DNA of 11,531 nt from Kiloniellales bacterium (GTDB lineage: Bacteria; Pseudomonadota; Alphaproteobacteria; Kiloniellales; JAKSBE01): assembly GCA_030067055.1 (NCBI GenBank), contig JASJAL010000250.1, positions 1 to 11,531 of the forward strand, in the 5' to 3' direction. The position numbers and the translations under genes were made by a program. Positions 5,247 to 11,531 of the stretch are shown piece after piece (the stretch's first letter is position 1; every line of letters begins with the position of its first letter). Below the pieces are notes generated by a model. The model was given only the letters and a program-made list of their open reading frames with translations, did not search any database and had not been told where the DNA came from.

Positions 5247-5564
5247 GGTCACTCCTTGGACTTGGCGTCTCTAAAAAGAGTTGCACTTACCTGTCCCGGC
5301 CAGGGGGTGAACTGGCCGGCCGTCCCTTCCCATCCACGACCATGAGTATGGCACTCTTGCTGTGACCAGAATCGGGCGTTTGAAATGACGAATCTGTGCC
5401 CCGCTTCGGGCCGTCGGTGGGTATTCCGCGCGAAACTGCCCAGGGTTCCTCATGCCTTTGCCTCCGGTTTGTCCCTCGGCGCTCCAGTCCGGCCGGGCGA
5501 GACTGGCTCCCGCCGCGTGGAGCCGCGGCGCTTTGCGAACCAAGACTCGAAGGAGAATCTAGGC
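5247..5564. other. Divergent intergenic region between the response regulator and the DUF1344 gene
   Basis: No credible gene is seen here. On the response regulator side there is an 8-bp perfect inverted repeat, CCGGCCAG (5296-5303) and CTGGCCGG (5312-5319), which would lie in its leader RNA. On the DUF1344 side two overlapping hairpins are possible: GGCTCC/GGAGCC (5505-5510 with 5519-5524) or CGCCGCG/CGCGGCG (5511-5517 with 5524-5530). Four GANTC sites occur (5369, 5390, 5544, 5555). I could not identify clear -35/-10 pairs for either gene. Confidence 0.5.
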
Positions 5565-5816
5565 ATGAGATACGTCACTGGCGCCGTCCTGGCGCTTGCC
5601 CTCAGCGGGGCCGCCGGCCTGGCCGACGCGGCCGAGATCGCCGGCAAGCTCGCCGCCATGGACGGCAACAGGATCATGCTGGAGGACGGCACGATCTTCG
5701 TTCTGGACCAGGGAATTTCGGCAGAGAGCCTGAAGCCCGGGGCCTCGGTGGTGATCACCTACGAGGAGAGAGACGGCCAGTTGGTGGCGACCGCCATCAC
5801 CCCATCCAACTCCTGA
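5565..5816 (+). CDS. Small secreted DUF1344 family protein
   Basis: This 83-residue protein has a signal peptide (MRYVTGAVLALALSGAAGLA, probable cleavage around ADA-A at 21-23). The mature part is about 60 residues in four short strands: IAGKLAAMDGNRIMLEDGT, IFVLDQGISAESLKPGA, SVVITYEERDGQ and LVATAITP. This is the DUF1344 pattern, a small periplasmic beta domain with a conserved LKPG turn and VTYEE-DG strand, of unknown function. The ATG at 5565 has AAGGAGA (5550-5556) upstream. Longer in-frame starts back to 5385 would hide the signal peptide and are rejected. A strong hairpin follows the stop, so it is probably transcribed alone. Confidence 0.85.
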   Translation: MRYVTGAVLALALSGAAGLADAAEIAGKLAAMDGNRIMLEDGTIFVLDQGISAESLKPGASVVITYEERDGQLVATAITPSNS

Positions 5817-5822
5817 ACTCCG

Positions 5823-5851
5823 AGGAGGGGCGGGCCGGTCCCGCCCCTCCT
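5823..5851 (+). terminator. Stem-loop after the DUF1344 gene, probable terminator
   Basis: AGGAGGGGCGGG (5823-5834) and CCCGCCCCTCCT (5840-5851) form a perfect 12-bp GC-rich stem with a CCGGT loop, starting 6 bp after the stop codon. The tail is GCCTTC and then A-rich, so the U-tract is poor; pausing or 3'-end protection is also possible. Confidence 0.6.
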
Positions 5852-5945
5852 GCCTTCAAAAAACAGGTATCTGAATCCCGGGCTTAGAGTCTATCCTCGA
5901 CCGTCGAAAGACAGAGCCGACCCAGGCGGGAGCGCGCGACTCGAG

Positions 5946-7259
5946 ATGCCGGAGTCCTACGACGCGATCATCATCGGCGCCGGGATCATAGGCGCCGCGA
6001 CGGCCTACGAGCTCAGCAAGGCGGGGCGCCGCACCCTGAGCCTCGACAGGCTGCCCGCCGCGGGCTACGGCTCGACCGGGGCGTCCTGCGCGATCATCCG
6101 GACCCACTATTCGACCCTCGATGGTTGCGCTCTCGCCTACGAGGGCTTCTTCTACTGGAAGGACTGGCCCGGCTACATCGGCGTCGACGACGAGAGCGGG
6201 CTGGCCGAGTTCCACGAGACCGGCGCCCTGGTCATGAAGACCGAGGCCAACGGCTTCCTGGAGCCGATCTGCCGGAACATGGAGGCCCTGGGCATTCCCT
6301 ACGAGTCCTGGGGCCCCGAGCAGGTGATGGCGCGCCTGCCGGTCTACGACCTGGGCCGCTACGGCCCGCCGAAGCTGCCCGCCGATCCCGCCTTCGGTCA
6401 GGCCGAGGGCGAGATCACCGGGGCCGTCTTCTTTCCCTGCGCCGGCTACATCAGCGATCCGCAGCTCGCCACTCACAACATCCAGCGGGCCGCCGAGGCC
6501 GCGGGTGCGAGCTTCCGTTTCAACAGCGAGGTGGCCGAGATCCTGACCGATGGCGGCCCGGGGGACGGCCGGGTCCGCGGGGTCGCGCTGGGCTCTGGCG
6601 AAGAGGTAATGGCGCCGGTCGTCATCAACGTGGCCGGACCGCATTCCTTCAAGATCAACGAGATGGCCGGGGTCACCGGCGACATGAACATCCGCACGCG
6701 GGCGCTGCGCCAGGAGGTCACCCACGTGCCCTCGCCGCCGGGCTTCAACTTCGAGCGCGACGGGCTGGTCACCTCGGACAGCGACATCGGCTGCTACTGC
6801 CGGCCCGAACTGGGCAACCACATCCTGATCGGCAGCGAGGACCCGGATTGCGACGACCGCGAGTGGGTCGACCCGGACGACTACAACCGGGACTTCACCG
6901 AGCAGTGGTCGGTGCAGGCGCAGCGGGTCGCTCAGCGCATCCCCTCGCTCGGCATTCCCAGCCGGATGAAGGGCGTGGTCGACCTCTACGACGTTTCGGA
7001 CGACTGGATCCCGATCTATGACAAGTCGGCCCTGGGCGGCTTCTACATGGCCATCGGCACCAGCGGCAACCAGTTCAAGAACGCGCCCGTCGCCGGCAAG
7101 ATGATGGCCGCCCTTGTCGACTACTGCGAGGCCGGGGCCGACCACGACGCTGAACCTCTGGAGATGGCGCTCGAGCAGAGCGGGCGCAGCGTCGACGTCG
7201 GCTTCTACTCGCGGCGCCGGCAGATCAACGAAGAAAGCAGTTTCTCGGTGCTGGGCTAA
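5946..7259 (+). CDS. FAD-dependent oxidoreductase of the DAO/DadA family
   Basis: This 437-residue protein is a single DAO (PF01266-type) flavoprotein, which oxidises the C-N bond of an amino acid or N-methylated amine. The Rossmann dinucleotide motif GAGIIG is at 11-16, with D34 at the end of the second strand holding the ribose. GSTGASCAIIRTHYS (42-56) is the second FAD contact, FFPCAGYISDPQLATHNIQRAA (162-183) is the typical helix entry, VVINVAGPHS (225-234) the third FAD contact, and FYMAIGTSGNQFKNAPVAGK (366-385) the C-terminal FAD loop. The architecture resembles sarcosine oxidase beta-type and glycine/D-amino-acid dehydrogenase proteins, but neither substrate nor electron acceptor can be read from sequence. 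No signal peptide is seen, so it is cytosolic or attached to the membrane from inside. The start at 5946 fits the fold although only a weak GGGAG lies upstream. No partner subunits are adjacent. Confidence 0.9.
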   Translation: MPESYDAIIIGAGIIGAATAYELSKAGRRTLSLDRLPAAGYGSTGASCAIIRTHYSTLDGCALAYEGFFYWKDWPGYIGVDDESGLAEFHETGALVMKTEANGFLEPICRNMEALGIPYESWGPEQVMARLPVYDLGRYGPPKLPADPAFGQAEGEITGAVFFPCAGYISDPQLATHNIQRAAEAAGASFRFNSEVAEILTDGGPGDGRVRGVALGSGEEVMAPVVINVAGPHSFKINEMAGVTGDMNIRTRALRQEVTHVPSPPGFNFERDGLVTSDSDIGCYCRPELGNHILIGSEDPDCDDREWVDPDDYNRDFTEQWSVQAQRVAQRIPSLGIPSRMKGVVDLYDVSDDWIPIYDKSALGGFYMAIGTSGNQFKNAPVAGKMMAALVDYCEAGADHDAEPLEMALEQSGRSVDVGFYSRRRQINEESSFSVLG

Positions 7260-7318
7260 GACGCCGCGGCTTTACGGCAGTCGAACGGATCCGGACACCG
7301 GCCGGAAGGAGAAGATAC

Positions 7319-7519
7319 ATGGAACGTCAAGAGCTGGAGGCCGAGCTGTCGATCCTCCTGACAGAGCTGGAGGGGGAGCCCGAGGACGCTCACGAGATCT
7401 ATTTGCGCCTGAAGCAATTGATCGGCAACATGAAGGCCTTCGGCTTGGCCGTGCCGCAGGACCTGGAGCGCCTGGAGCGCGAGATGGACGCAGAGTTCTC
7501 GGCCGATAAGCCAGGTTGA
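7319..7519 (+). CDS. Small acidic helical protein, unrecognised
   Basis: This 66-residue protein has an excellent ribosome site, AAGGAG (7306-7311), 7 bp before the ATG, and codon use like its neighbours, so it is very likely real. The sequence is almost all predicted helix with regular leucines (LEAELSILLTELEGE, AHEIYLRLKQLIGNMKAFGL, DLERLEREMDAEF), acidic overall, with no cysteine, no membrane segment and no signal peptide. It looks like a helical hairpin or short coiled-coil adaptor. I have the impression of conserved relatives in the Rhodospirillales but no named family. It lies 59 bp after the FAD oxidoreductase and 66 bp before the pentapeptide-repeat lipoprotein. Confidence 0.8.
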   Translation: MERQELEAELSILLTELEGEPEDAHEIYLRLKQLIGNMKAFGLAVPQDLERLEREMDAEFSADKPG

Positions 7520-7585
7520 TCCCGGCGGAGGGGTCCCGACGGAGCAGGTAGCGAAATCAACGACAACTCGGGGAGGAACAAGGGG

Positions 7586-8179
7586 ATGTTGTCGAAAATT
7601 GCGGGGCGCTGGACCGGTTTGGCGTGCTTGTTGGTGGGGAGCTTCGCCCTGGCGGGCTGCGAGCTCTTCCGTGAGGACGATCTGGATGCCTACCAGCTGG
7701 CGGACTGCGCGCAGGAGACCACCAACTTCCACCGCGTGACTTACTATGCGCTGGGCAAGAACGGCCCCTTGATCAACTGGTCGGGCTGCGAAAAGCCCGG
7801 AGCGAACCTGCGCCGCGCCGATCTCGGGATCGCCTGGATGATCGGGACGGACCTCAACGGGGCCGACCTGCGCGAGGCCAACCTGGCGGGGGCCAAGCTG
7901 GGCGGAGCCAACCTCTCGCAGGCGGACCTGCGGGGCGCGCAACTGGTCGGCGCCGATTTTCAGGGGACCAACCTGAGCGGCGCGGATCTGCGGGACCTCG
8001 ACTTCGGCGGGATCACCCTGCGGGGCGCCGACCTGAGCAACGCCAAGCTCAACGGCGCCAACCTGCGCGGCGTCAACCTCACGGATGCCAAGCTGGACGG
8101 CGCCGACTTCTCCGGCGCCAAGTGGATCTTCGCGCCTGCGGTCTGCAACGACGGATCGGTCGGCGACTGCGGGTTCTGA
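7586..8179 (+). CDS. Pentapeptide-repeat lipoprotein
   Basis: This 197-residue protein starts with a lipoprotein signal peptide (GLACLLVGSFALAGC), with C25 the likely lipidation site. A spacer of about 45 residues with C41 and C68 precedes 22 consecutive pentapeptides from PGANL at 71 to SGAKW at 180. Many follow the A(D/N)LxX consensus (NGADL, REANL, GGANL, SGADL, RGADL, NGANL). Such arrays form a right-handed quadrilateral beta helix of about five to six turns. The C-terminal cap WIFAPAVCNDGSVGDCGF has a Cys pair (C187, C195) suited to a periplasmic disulfide. A DNA-mimic role like that of Qnr/MfpA is unlikely because the protein is exported. Its binding partner is unknown. The ribosome site is GGGAGGA (7571-7577), 8 bp before the ATG. 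Confidence 0.92.
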   Translation: MLSKIAGRWTGLACLLVGSFALAGCELFREDDLDAYQLADCAQETTNFHRVTYYALGKNGPLINWSGCEKPGANLRRADLGIAWMIGTDLNGADLREANLAGAKLGGANLSQADLRGAQLVGADFQGTNLSGADLRDLDFGGITLRGADLSNAKLNGANLRGVNLTDAKLDGADFSGAKWIFAPAVCNDGSVGDCGF

Positions 8180-8213
8180 GGCAGGCTTTCCGGCCGCCCC
8201 TCTTTACGGGAAC

Positions 8214-8266
8214 CCGCCGGCCTCGCTCCCGGGGCCGCGGGCCGGGCGGCTCTGCGTGCTCTTTTT
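8214..8266 (+). terminator. Possible weak terminator after the pentapeptide-repeat gene
   Basis: CCGCCGGCC (8214-8222) pairs with GGCCGGGCGG (8240-8249) with one bulged base. A CTTTTT run occurs at 8261-8266, but 11 bases separate it from the stem, so classical intrinsic termination is doubtful. The rest of the gap from 8180 to 8303 shows only the ribosome site of the permease. Confidence 0.3.
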
Positions 8267-8303
8267 CCGCAGGCATCGGGCCTATTGAGGGGAGGTGGCG
8301 ATC

Positions 8304-9629
8304 ATGGCAGAGGGTTTGGCGAACCAGGCGCTCCTGAGGGACGAGAACCACTTTCCGCCATTGCAGCAGGCGGTGCCGCTGGGGATCCAGCACGTGCTGG
8401 CCATGTTCGCCAGCAACATCACGCCTGCGATTATCGTCAGCCTCGCGGCGGGCTTCGCCTTCGGCTCCGCCGAGATGGTCTACATGATCCAGATGGTCAT
8501 GGTCTTCGCCGGGATCTCGACCCTGATCCAGACCGTCGGCCTGGGGCCGGTCGGGGCCCGGCTGCCGGTGGTTCAGGGCACCAGCTTCGCCTTCATCCCG
8601 GTCATGGTCCCCGTAGTCAAGACCGCCGGCATGGGGGCACTCTTCGGCGGCATCGTCATCGGCGGGATCTTCCACTTCTTCCTCGGCACCGTGGTCGGCC
8701 GGATCCGCAACCTGCTGCCGCCGCTGGTCACCGGCATCGTCGTCCTGACCATCGGCCTTGCGCTGATCCCGGTCGGAATCAAATACGCCGCCGGCGGCGT
8801 GCCGCTGATCGGCAAGCCGGAGTTCGGTACCCTGATCCACTGGGGCCTGGCCCTGGTCGTCATCTTCGTGACGCTGGGCCTGAAGTTCTTCAGCCGTGGC
8901 ATGCTCTCGGCCGCGGCGGTCCTGATCGGCCTGGTGGTCGGCTACCTGGTCGCCATTCCCCTGGGCATGGTCGACTTCGGCCGGGTCGCCGGGGCCGCCT
9001 GGTTCGCGGCGCCCTCGCCGCTCCACTTCGGCTTCGAGATCAACGCCGCCGCGATCATCGGCATGTGCCTGATGTCCGTGGTCTCGGCGATCGAGACCGT
9101 GGGCGACATCTCCGGGATCACCAAGGGCGGTGCCGGCCGCGAGGCGACCGACAAGGAGATCGCGGGCGGCACCATGGCCGATGGCCTGGGCACCGCCCTC
9201 TCGGGGCTCTTCGGCGGCTTGCCGAACACCTCCTTCAGCCAGAACGTCGGCCTGGTGTCCATGACCGGCGTGATGAGCCGCCACGTGGTGACGATCGGGG
9301 CGCTCTTCCTGGTCTTCGCCGGACTGATCCCCAAGGTCGGCGCGGTGATCGCGGCCATGCCCATCGCGGTGCTGGGCGGCGGCGTGATCGTCATGTTCGG
9401 CATGGTGGTCTCGGCCGGCATCAACATGCTGAGCGACGTGCGCTGGACCCGCCGCAACATGGTGATCCTGGCGATCTCGCTTTCGGTCGGCCTGGGCCTG
9501 CAGGCCGTCCCCGAATCCCTGCAGCACCTGCCCGCGACCCTGAAGATCCTCTTGACCTCGGGCCTGCTGCCGGCCGCGACCCTGGCGGTGGTCCTGAACC
9601 TCTGCCTGCCGGAAACCGAGCAAGACTGA
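8304..9629 (+). CDS. NCS2 family nucleobase permease (xanthine/uric acid/uracil type)
   Basis: This 441-residue inner-membrane protein has the hydrophobicity of the NCS2 (NAT) family, which has 14 membrane segments and imports purines or uracil with protons or sodium. In the numbering from the chosen start, H30 sits in GIQHVLAMFAS of TM1, the QGTSFAFIPVM motif is at 91-101, and the conserved TM8 glutamate is E264 (SAIETVGD). D293 lies in MADGL, and the NAT signature is Q313-N-V-G-L-V-S-M-T-G322. QNVGLVSMTG with a preceding FS is closer to PbuX/XanP-type xanthine and urate carriers than to uracil carriers, so purine transport is the better guess. The ATG at 8304 has GGGGAGG (8289-8295) at good spacing; the in-frame GTG at 8295 overlaps that site. 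No purine-catabolic gene or purine riboswitch is seen nearby. Confidence 0.93.
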   Translation: MAEGLANQALLRDENHFPPLQQAVPLGIQHVLAMFASNITPAIIVSLAAGFAFGSAEMVYMIQMVMVFAGISTLIQTVGLGPVGARLPVVQGTSFAFIPVMVPVVKTAGMGALFGGIVIGGIFHFFLGTVVGRIRNLLPPLVTGIVVLTIGLALIPVGIKYAAGGVPLIGKPEFGTLIHWGLALVVIFVTLGLKFFSRGMLSAAAVLIGLVVGYLVAIPLGMVDFGRVAGAAWFAAPSPLHFGFEINAAAIIGMCLMSVVSAIETVGDISGITKGGAGREATDKEIAGGTMADGLGTALSGLFGGLPNTSFSQNVGLVSMTGVMSRHVVTIGALFLVFAGLIPKVGAVIAAMPIAVLGGGVIVMFGMVVSAGINMLSDVRWTRRNMVILAISLSVGLGLQAVPESLQHLPATLKILLTSGLLPAATLAVVLNLCLPETEQD

Positions 9630-9650
9630 AACACGCGATCCGGACAAGAA

Positions 9651-9683
9651 ATCGGGCGCCGACCCGAAGGTACGGCGCCCGAT
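9651..9683. terminator. Bidirectional terminator-like hairpin between convergent genes
   Basis: ATCGGGCGCCG (9651-9661) pairs perfectly with CGGCGCCCGAT (9673-9683) around an 11-nt loop. It starts 21 bp after the permease stop. The T-rich tail (TTTCTTG) is on the minus-strand side, so it best fits the end of the hydrolase transcript coming from the right, while also folding in the permease transcript. A smaller hairpin, GCGTGC-TAAAA-GCACGC (9694-9710), and a TGACAG/CTGTCA inverted repeat (9711-9737) lie between it and the hydrolase stop; no gene is seen in 9630-9800. Confidence 0.6.
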
Positions 9684-9800
9684 GAGGGATGTTGCGTGCT
9701 AAAAGCACGCTGACAGGGAAAGGGGAACGCTCTGTCAACTATCCTTACGCGACACAGCGGCTGTCGGATCACATCTCGCGTGCCGGTTTCTTTCGGAGCT

Positions 9801-10625
9801 CTATGGCTTCGTGCCGTCCTCGAGCCAGCGGCCGAAATCGAGCAGGGCCTCGATGGTCGCCCCGGGCCGCTCCACCGGGATCAGGTGCCCCGCGTCGCGG
9901 AGTTCCAGGCGCCGCGCCCGAGGCAGCCGGGCGTAGAGGGCCTCGACGTCGTCCCGGTCGAAGAACACCCGGTCCTGCAGCCCGGTCATGACCAGGGTCG
10001 GCAGATCGAGCCGCTCGTAGGGCAGGTTCCAGTCGGCCCGGGCCGAGTTTTCCAGCAGATTGTAGTGGCCGTGGCTGGGGTCCAGGGGCTCGTAGGGCGC
10101 CTCGGTCAGGAAATCCGCGCGGATCTCCTGGAGCCGCTCGACGTTGACCAGCAGCGGCATGTTGATGTCCATCAACAGCCGCAAGCCGCCGACCTGGGCG
10201 GCCCGCAAGGTTGCGGCGTTGATCCATTCGAGCCGCGGCCCGGCCCGGCGCAGGGTGTTGATCAGCACCAGGCCCGCCGCCGAGGCACCCTTCAGATAGG
10301 CACCGGCGGCGAAGAGACCGCCGATCGAGAGTCCGACCAGGACCGGGTCCGGCGGTTCCACTTCGGCCAGGAGGCGCCCGAGGTCGTCGACGATCAGCGC
10401 TTGGTCGAGCTCGGTGCCGGGCGTGAAGGGGCTGTCGGCCTGGCCCCGGAAGTTGTAGGCCAGGGTGCCGTGGCCGGCGTCGCGCAGGGCCGGCGCGATC
10501 TCGGCCTCCCACATCGCGGTAGAGCCGGTCAGGGCGTTCACGAAGACGAATGTGGAACCCCGGGCGCCCGGCGGCGCGTAGTCGTAGAAGAGCCCGTTCC
10601 CGGGCGAGAGATCCAGCTGCGGCAC
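9801..10625 (-). CDS. Alpha/beta hydrolase
   Basis: This 274-residue protein has the complete catalytic set of an alpha/beta hydrolase. In the numbering from the chosen start, the oxyanion-hole strand is FVFVNALTGS (26-35), the nucleophile is S100 in the elbow GLSIGG, the acid is D218 in LVMTGLQDRVFF, and the histidine is H247 in LRDAGHLIPVERP. A cap of about 85 residues lies between. The substrate is unknown; esters, lactones or similar are possible, and the overall look is of the broad AB_hydrolase_1/6 group. No signal peptide is present. Start choice: the GTG at 10625 follows GGGAGG at 5-bp spacing and begins directly with the first strand. The longer frame to an ATG at 10694 would translate a palindromic repeat and is rejected. 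It is a single gene on this strand, with a hairpin downstream at 9651-9683. Confidence 0.9.
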   Translation of the reverse strand: MPQLDLSPGNGLFYDYAPPGARGSTFVFVNALTGSTAMWEAEIAPALRDAGHGTLAYNFRGQADSPFTPGTELDQALIVDDLGRLLAEVEPPDPVLVGLSIGGLFAAGAYLKGASAAGLVLINTLRRAGPRLEWINAATLRAAQVGGLRLLMDINMPLLVNVERLQEIRADFLTEAPYEPLDPSHGHYNLLENSARADWNLPYERLDLPTLVMTGLQDRVFFDRDDVEALYARLPRARRLELRDAGHLIPVERPGATIEALLDFGRWLEDGTKP

Positions 10626-10646
10626 CTGCGCCTCCCATCCTGCTGC

Positions 10647-10702
10647 GCTAGAGCATGGTCGTTTCACGCCGCCAAGGCGTGAAGCGTGAATCATGCTCTA
10701 GC
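10647..10702. repeat. Palindromic intergenic repeat, family C
   Basis: The 11-bp perfect terminal arms are GCTAGAGCATG (10647-10657) and CATGCTCTAGC (10692-10702). Inside them a second stem, TTCACGCC/GGCGTGAA, closes a GCCAA loop. It lies 21 bp upstream of the hydrolase start and 10 bp from a family B repeat. Only one copy occurs in the window, but the GAGCATGATTC-type arm is one I associate with dispersed repeats in related alphaproteobacteria. Confidence 0.7.
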
Positions 10703-10712
10703 TTTCTGAAGT

Positions 10713-10763
10713 TGATCAAGATTCACGGCTCGGATTGGCTCAATCCGAGCAGATCTTGATCTA
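10713..10763. repeat. Palindromic intergenic repeat, family B, copy 2
   Basis: The outer arms GATCAAGAT (10714-10722) and ATCTTGATC (10753-10761) enclose a perfect 10-bp stem GCTCGGATTG/CAATCCGAGC with a GCT loop. It has the same 51-bp length as the element at 4662-4712 and matches its reverse complement at 34 of 51 positions, with several base-pair-preserving changes. Confidence 0.72.
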
Positions 10764-10808
10764 GCGAATCCGAGAATAGCAGGGAGAGGGGCGACCGCCG
10801 AAGTCCGC

Positions 10809-10848
10809 AAAAAGAACCCCCGGAACCGGTAGCAGTCCGGTCCCGGGG
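10809..10848 (-). terminator. Intrinsic terminator of the His-rich surface-antigen gene
   Basis: Read on the minus strand, CCCCGGGACCGG pairs with CCGGTTCCGGGG around a 7-nt loop, followed by GTTCTTTTTG. One position is a G-U pair in the minus-strand RNA but an A-C mismatch in plus-strand RNA, and the U-tract is only on the minus side, so the direction is clear. It starts 21 bp beyond the stop codon. Confidence 0.88.
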
Positions 10849-10868
10849 AGAGGGCTGGAGAGGCGGGA

Positions 10869-11531
10869 CTATTGAGCCCGGACGATTTCCCAGGACCCGT
10901 CGGGCTGCCAGCAGGCGGTGCCGTAGACCTGCTGTTCCCGGCCGGCCACGGTCGCGTTCGAGATGAATTCTCGACAATAGCGGCCGTCTTCGCGCTCGTA
11001 GCTGGCCTTGGGCGTGACTTCGTAGCTGGTCCGGGTCCGCGGGTTGTTCCATACGATGGTCGAGCCGTCCGGGGCGTTCTTCAGGGTCTCGCCCATGCAG
11101 TAGCTGTCCTGCAGGTCGATGCCCTGACCCAGGGTCGCGCCGACCAGGATTCCGGCGATGGTGCCGCCCAGGATGGCGGCCGGATCGCCTTCGCTGGCCG
11201 CCGCGCCGATCATGGCGCCCGCGCCGCCGCCAATGAGGCCGGCGGCCAGGCCGGTGTTGCAGCGGCCGACGGCGCTGCCGCCATAGGTCCGCGACCAGCG
11301 CTCGCGGTCGTGCCTGCGGTGGCGCGGCCGCCAGCCGTGGTCATCGCCGTAGTAGTAGTGATGGTGCTCGACGACCTTGCGCTTGCGGCGCTTGTGCTTG
11401 CGATGGATCTTGTGGTGGCGATGGCCATGGTGCCGGTGCCAATGCCGGTGGTGCCGATGCTTGCCGTAGTGATCGTGGCGTGACTCGTAGTAGCGGTGGT
11501 CGTCGTCGTCATCGTCGTGGGCGGCCGCCGG
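10869..11531 (-). CDS. 17-kDa surface antigen-like (RT0821/Lpp0805 type) protein with His-rich N-terminal segment; 5' end outside window
   Basis: The frame is open from the window edge to a TAG at 10869-10871, giving 220 visible residues. No start codon that makes sense lies inside: the only ATG (11213) is within the glycine zipper, so the real start and any signal or lipobox lie beyond 11531. Visible residues 5-75 contain 22 histidines with many Arg, Lys and Tyr, beginning with HDDDDDDH, followed by HRHHRHWHRHHGHRHH and HHHYYYGDDHGW. A glycine-zipper stretch follows (CNTGLAAGLIGGGAGAMIGA and ILGGTIAGILVGATLGQGID). The C-terminal domain has NAPDGSTIVWNNP, YCREF, GREQQVYGTACWQPDGSWEI, which are the marks of the rickettsial 17-kDa antigen family. 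Glycine-zipper proteins of this type sit in the outer envelope. The His-rich part suggests metal or acid-dependent binding, which is inference. A strong terminator follows the gene. Confidence 0.85.
   Translation of the reverse strand, partial: PAAAHDDDDDDHRYYESRHDHYGKHRHHRHWHRHHGHRHHKIHRKHKRRKRKVVEHHHYYYGDDHGWRPRHRRHDRERWSRTYGGSAVGRCNTGLAAGLIGGGAGAMIGAAASEGDPAAILGGTIAGILVGATLGQGIDLQDSYCMGETLKNAPDGSTIVWNNPRTRTSYEVTPKASYEREDGRYCREFISNATVAGREQQVYGTACWQPDGSWEIVRAQ

Noticed and set aside
5856..7145. Long minus-strand open frame opposite the FAD oxidoreductase
   Set aside because: It mirrors the flavoprotein gene, has no domain logic and no start context.
8180..8303. Purine riboswitch upstream of the permease
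   Set aside because: The 124-bp gap is GC-rich and shows none of the conserved purine aptamer loops; only a weak hairpin and the ribosome site are visible.
8079..9647. Long minus-strand open frame opposite the permease, rich in His, Asp, Gln and Arg
   Set aside because: Composition is that of the complement of a membrane protein gene; NCS2 motifs on the plus strand are unambiguous.
10626..10694. 22- to 23-residue N-terminal extension of the alpha/beta hydrolase
   Set aside because: It would translate the family C palindrome; the GTG at 10625 has a good ribosome site and begins at the first strand of the fold.
11210..11512. Thr-rich minus-strand open frame in the His-rich region
   Set aside because: It is a frame-shifted reading of the CAC/CAT histidine codons; the frame that continues into the surface-antigen domain is the real one.

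Overview
This window looks like a chromosomal segment of a GC-rich alphaproteobacterium, most likely a member of the Rhodospirillales or a close relative. The evidence is the high GC content, GTG/TTG starts, the yggT-yggU(DUF167)-folD gene order, a DivK-like single-domain response regulator, DUF3253, DUF1344 and NnrU-family proteins, and GANTC-rich palindromic intergenic repeats. This placement comes from recognising protein families, not from a database search.

Layout. Bases 1-438 hold the first 146 codons of an NnrU-family membrane protein on the minus strand. Its upstream region faces a two-gene plus-strand unit (DUF3253, then a GNAT acetyltransferase) joined by an ATGA overlap. The GNAT gene runs tail to tail into folD with a 31-bp overlap. 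folD is the last gene of the minus-strand yggT-DUF167-folD cluster. A near-consensus promoter (TTGACA-17-CATTAT) drives tRNA-Ala(CGC) on the plus strand. About 370 bp of non-coding DNA follow, with two matching A-loop hairpins and a clear intrinsic terminator. Next comes a serine-rich lipoprotein with an unrecognised C-terminal domain; its stop codon is the first three bases of a 62-bp palindromic repeat. Three palindromic repeats of two families fill the gap to a minus-strand DivK-like response regulator.

From 5565 to 9629 all genes are on the plus strand: a secreted DUF1344 protein, a FAD-dependent DadA-type oxidoreductase, a 66-residue unrecognised protein, a pentapeptide-repeat lipoprotein and an NCS2 purine/uracil-type permease. 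Gaps of 59-129 bp and terminator-like hairpins suggest several transcripts rather than one operon. The last part is on the minus strand: an alpha/beta hydrolase, a tandem pair of palindromic repeats, a very good intrinsic terminator, and a 17-kDa-surface-antigen-type protein with a strikingly His-rich N-terminal segment that runs off the window.

Most genes are ordinary housekeeping or envelope genes, and I see no defence system, prophage, CRISPR array, transposase or biosynthetic cluster. The most unusual content is non-coding. Two families of palindromic repeats each have two copies whose differences largely preserve base pairing, and the two copies of family B lie 6 kb apart in separate repeat clusters. 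A tandem pair of 17-nt hairpins with identical AAAAA loops follows the tRNA. The least characterised proteins are the serine-rich lipoprotein, the 66-residue protein and the His-rich surface-antigen relative.
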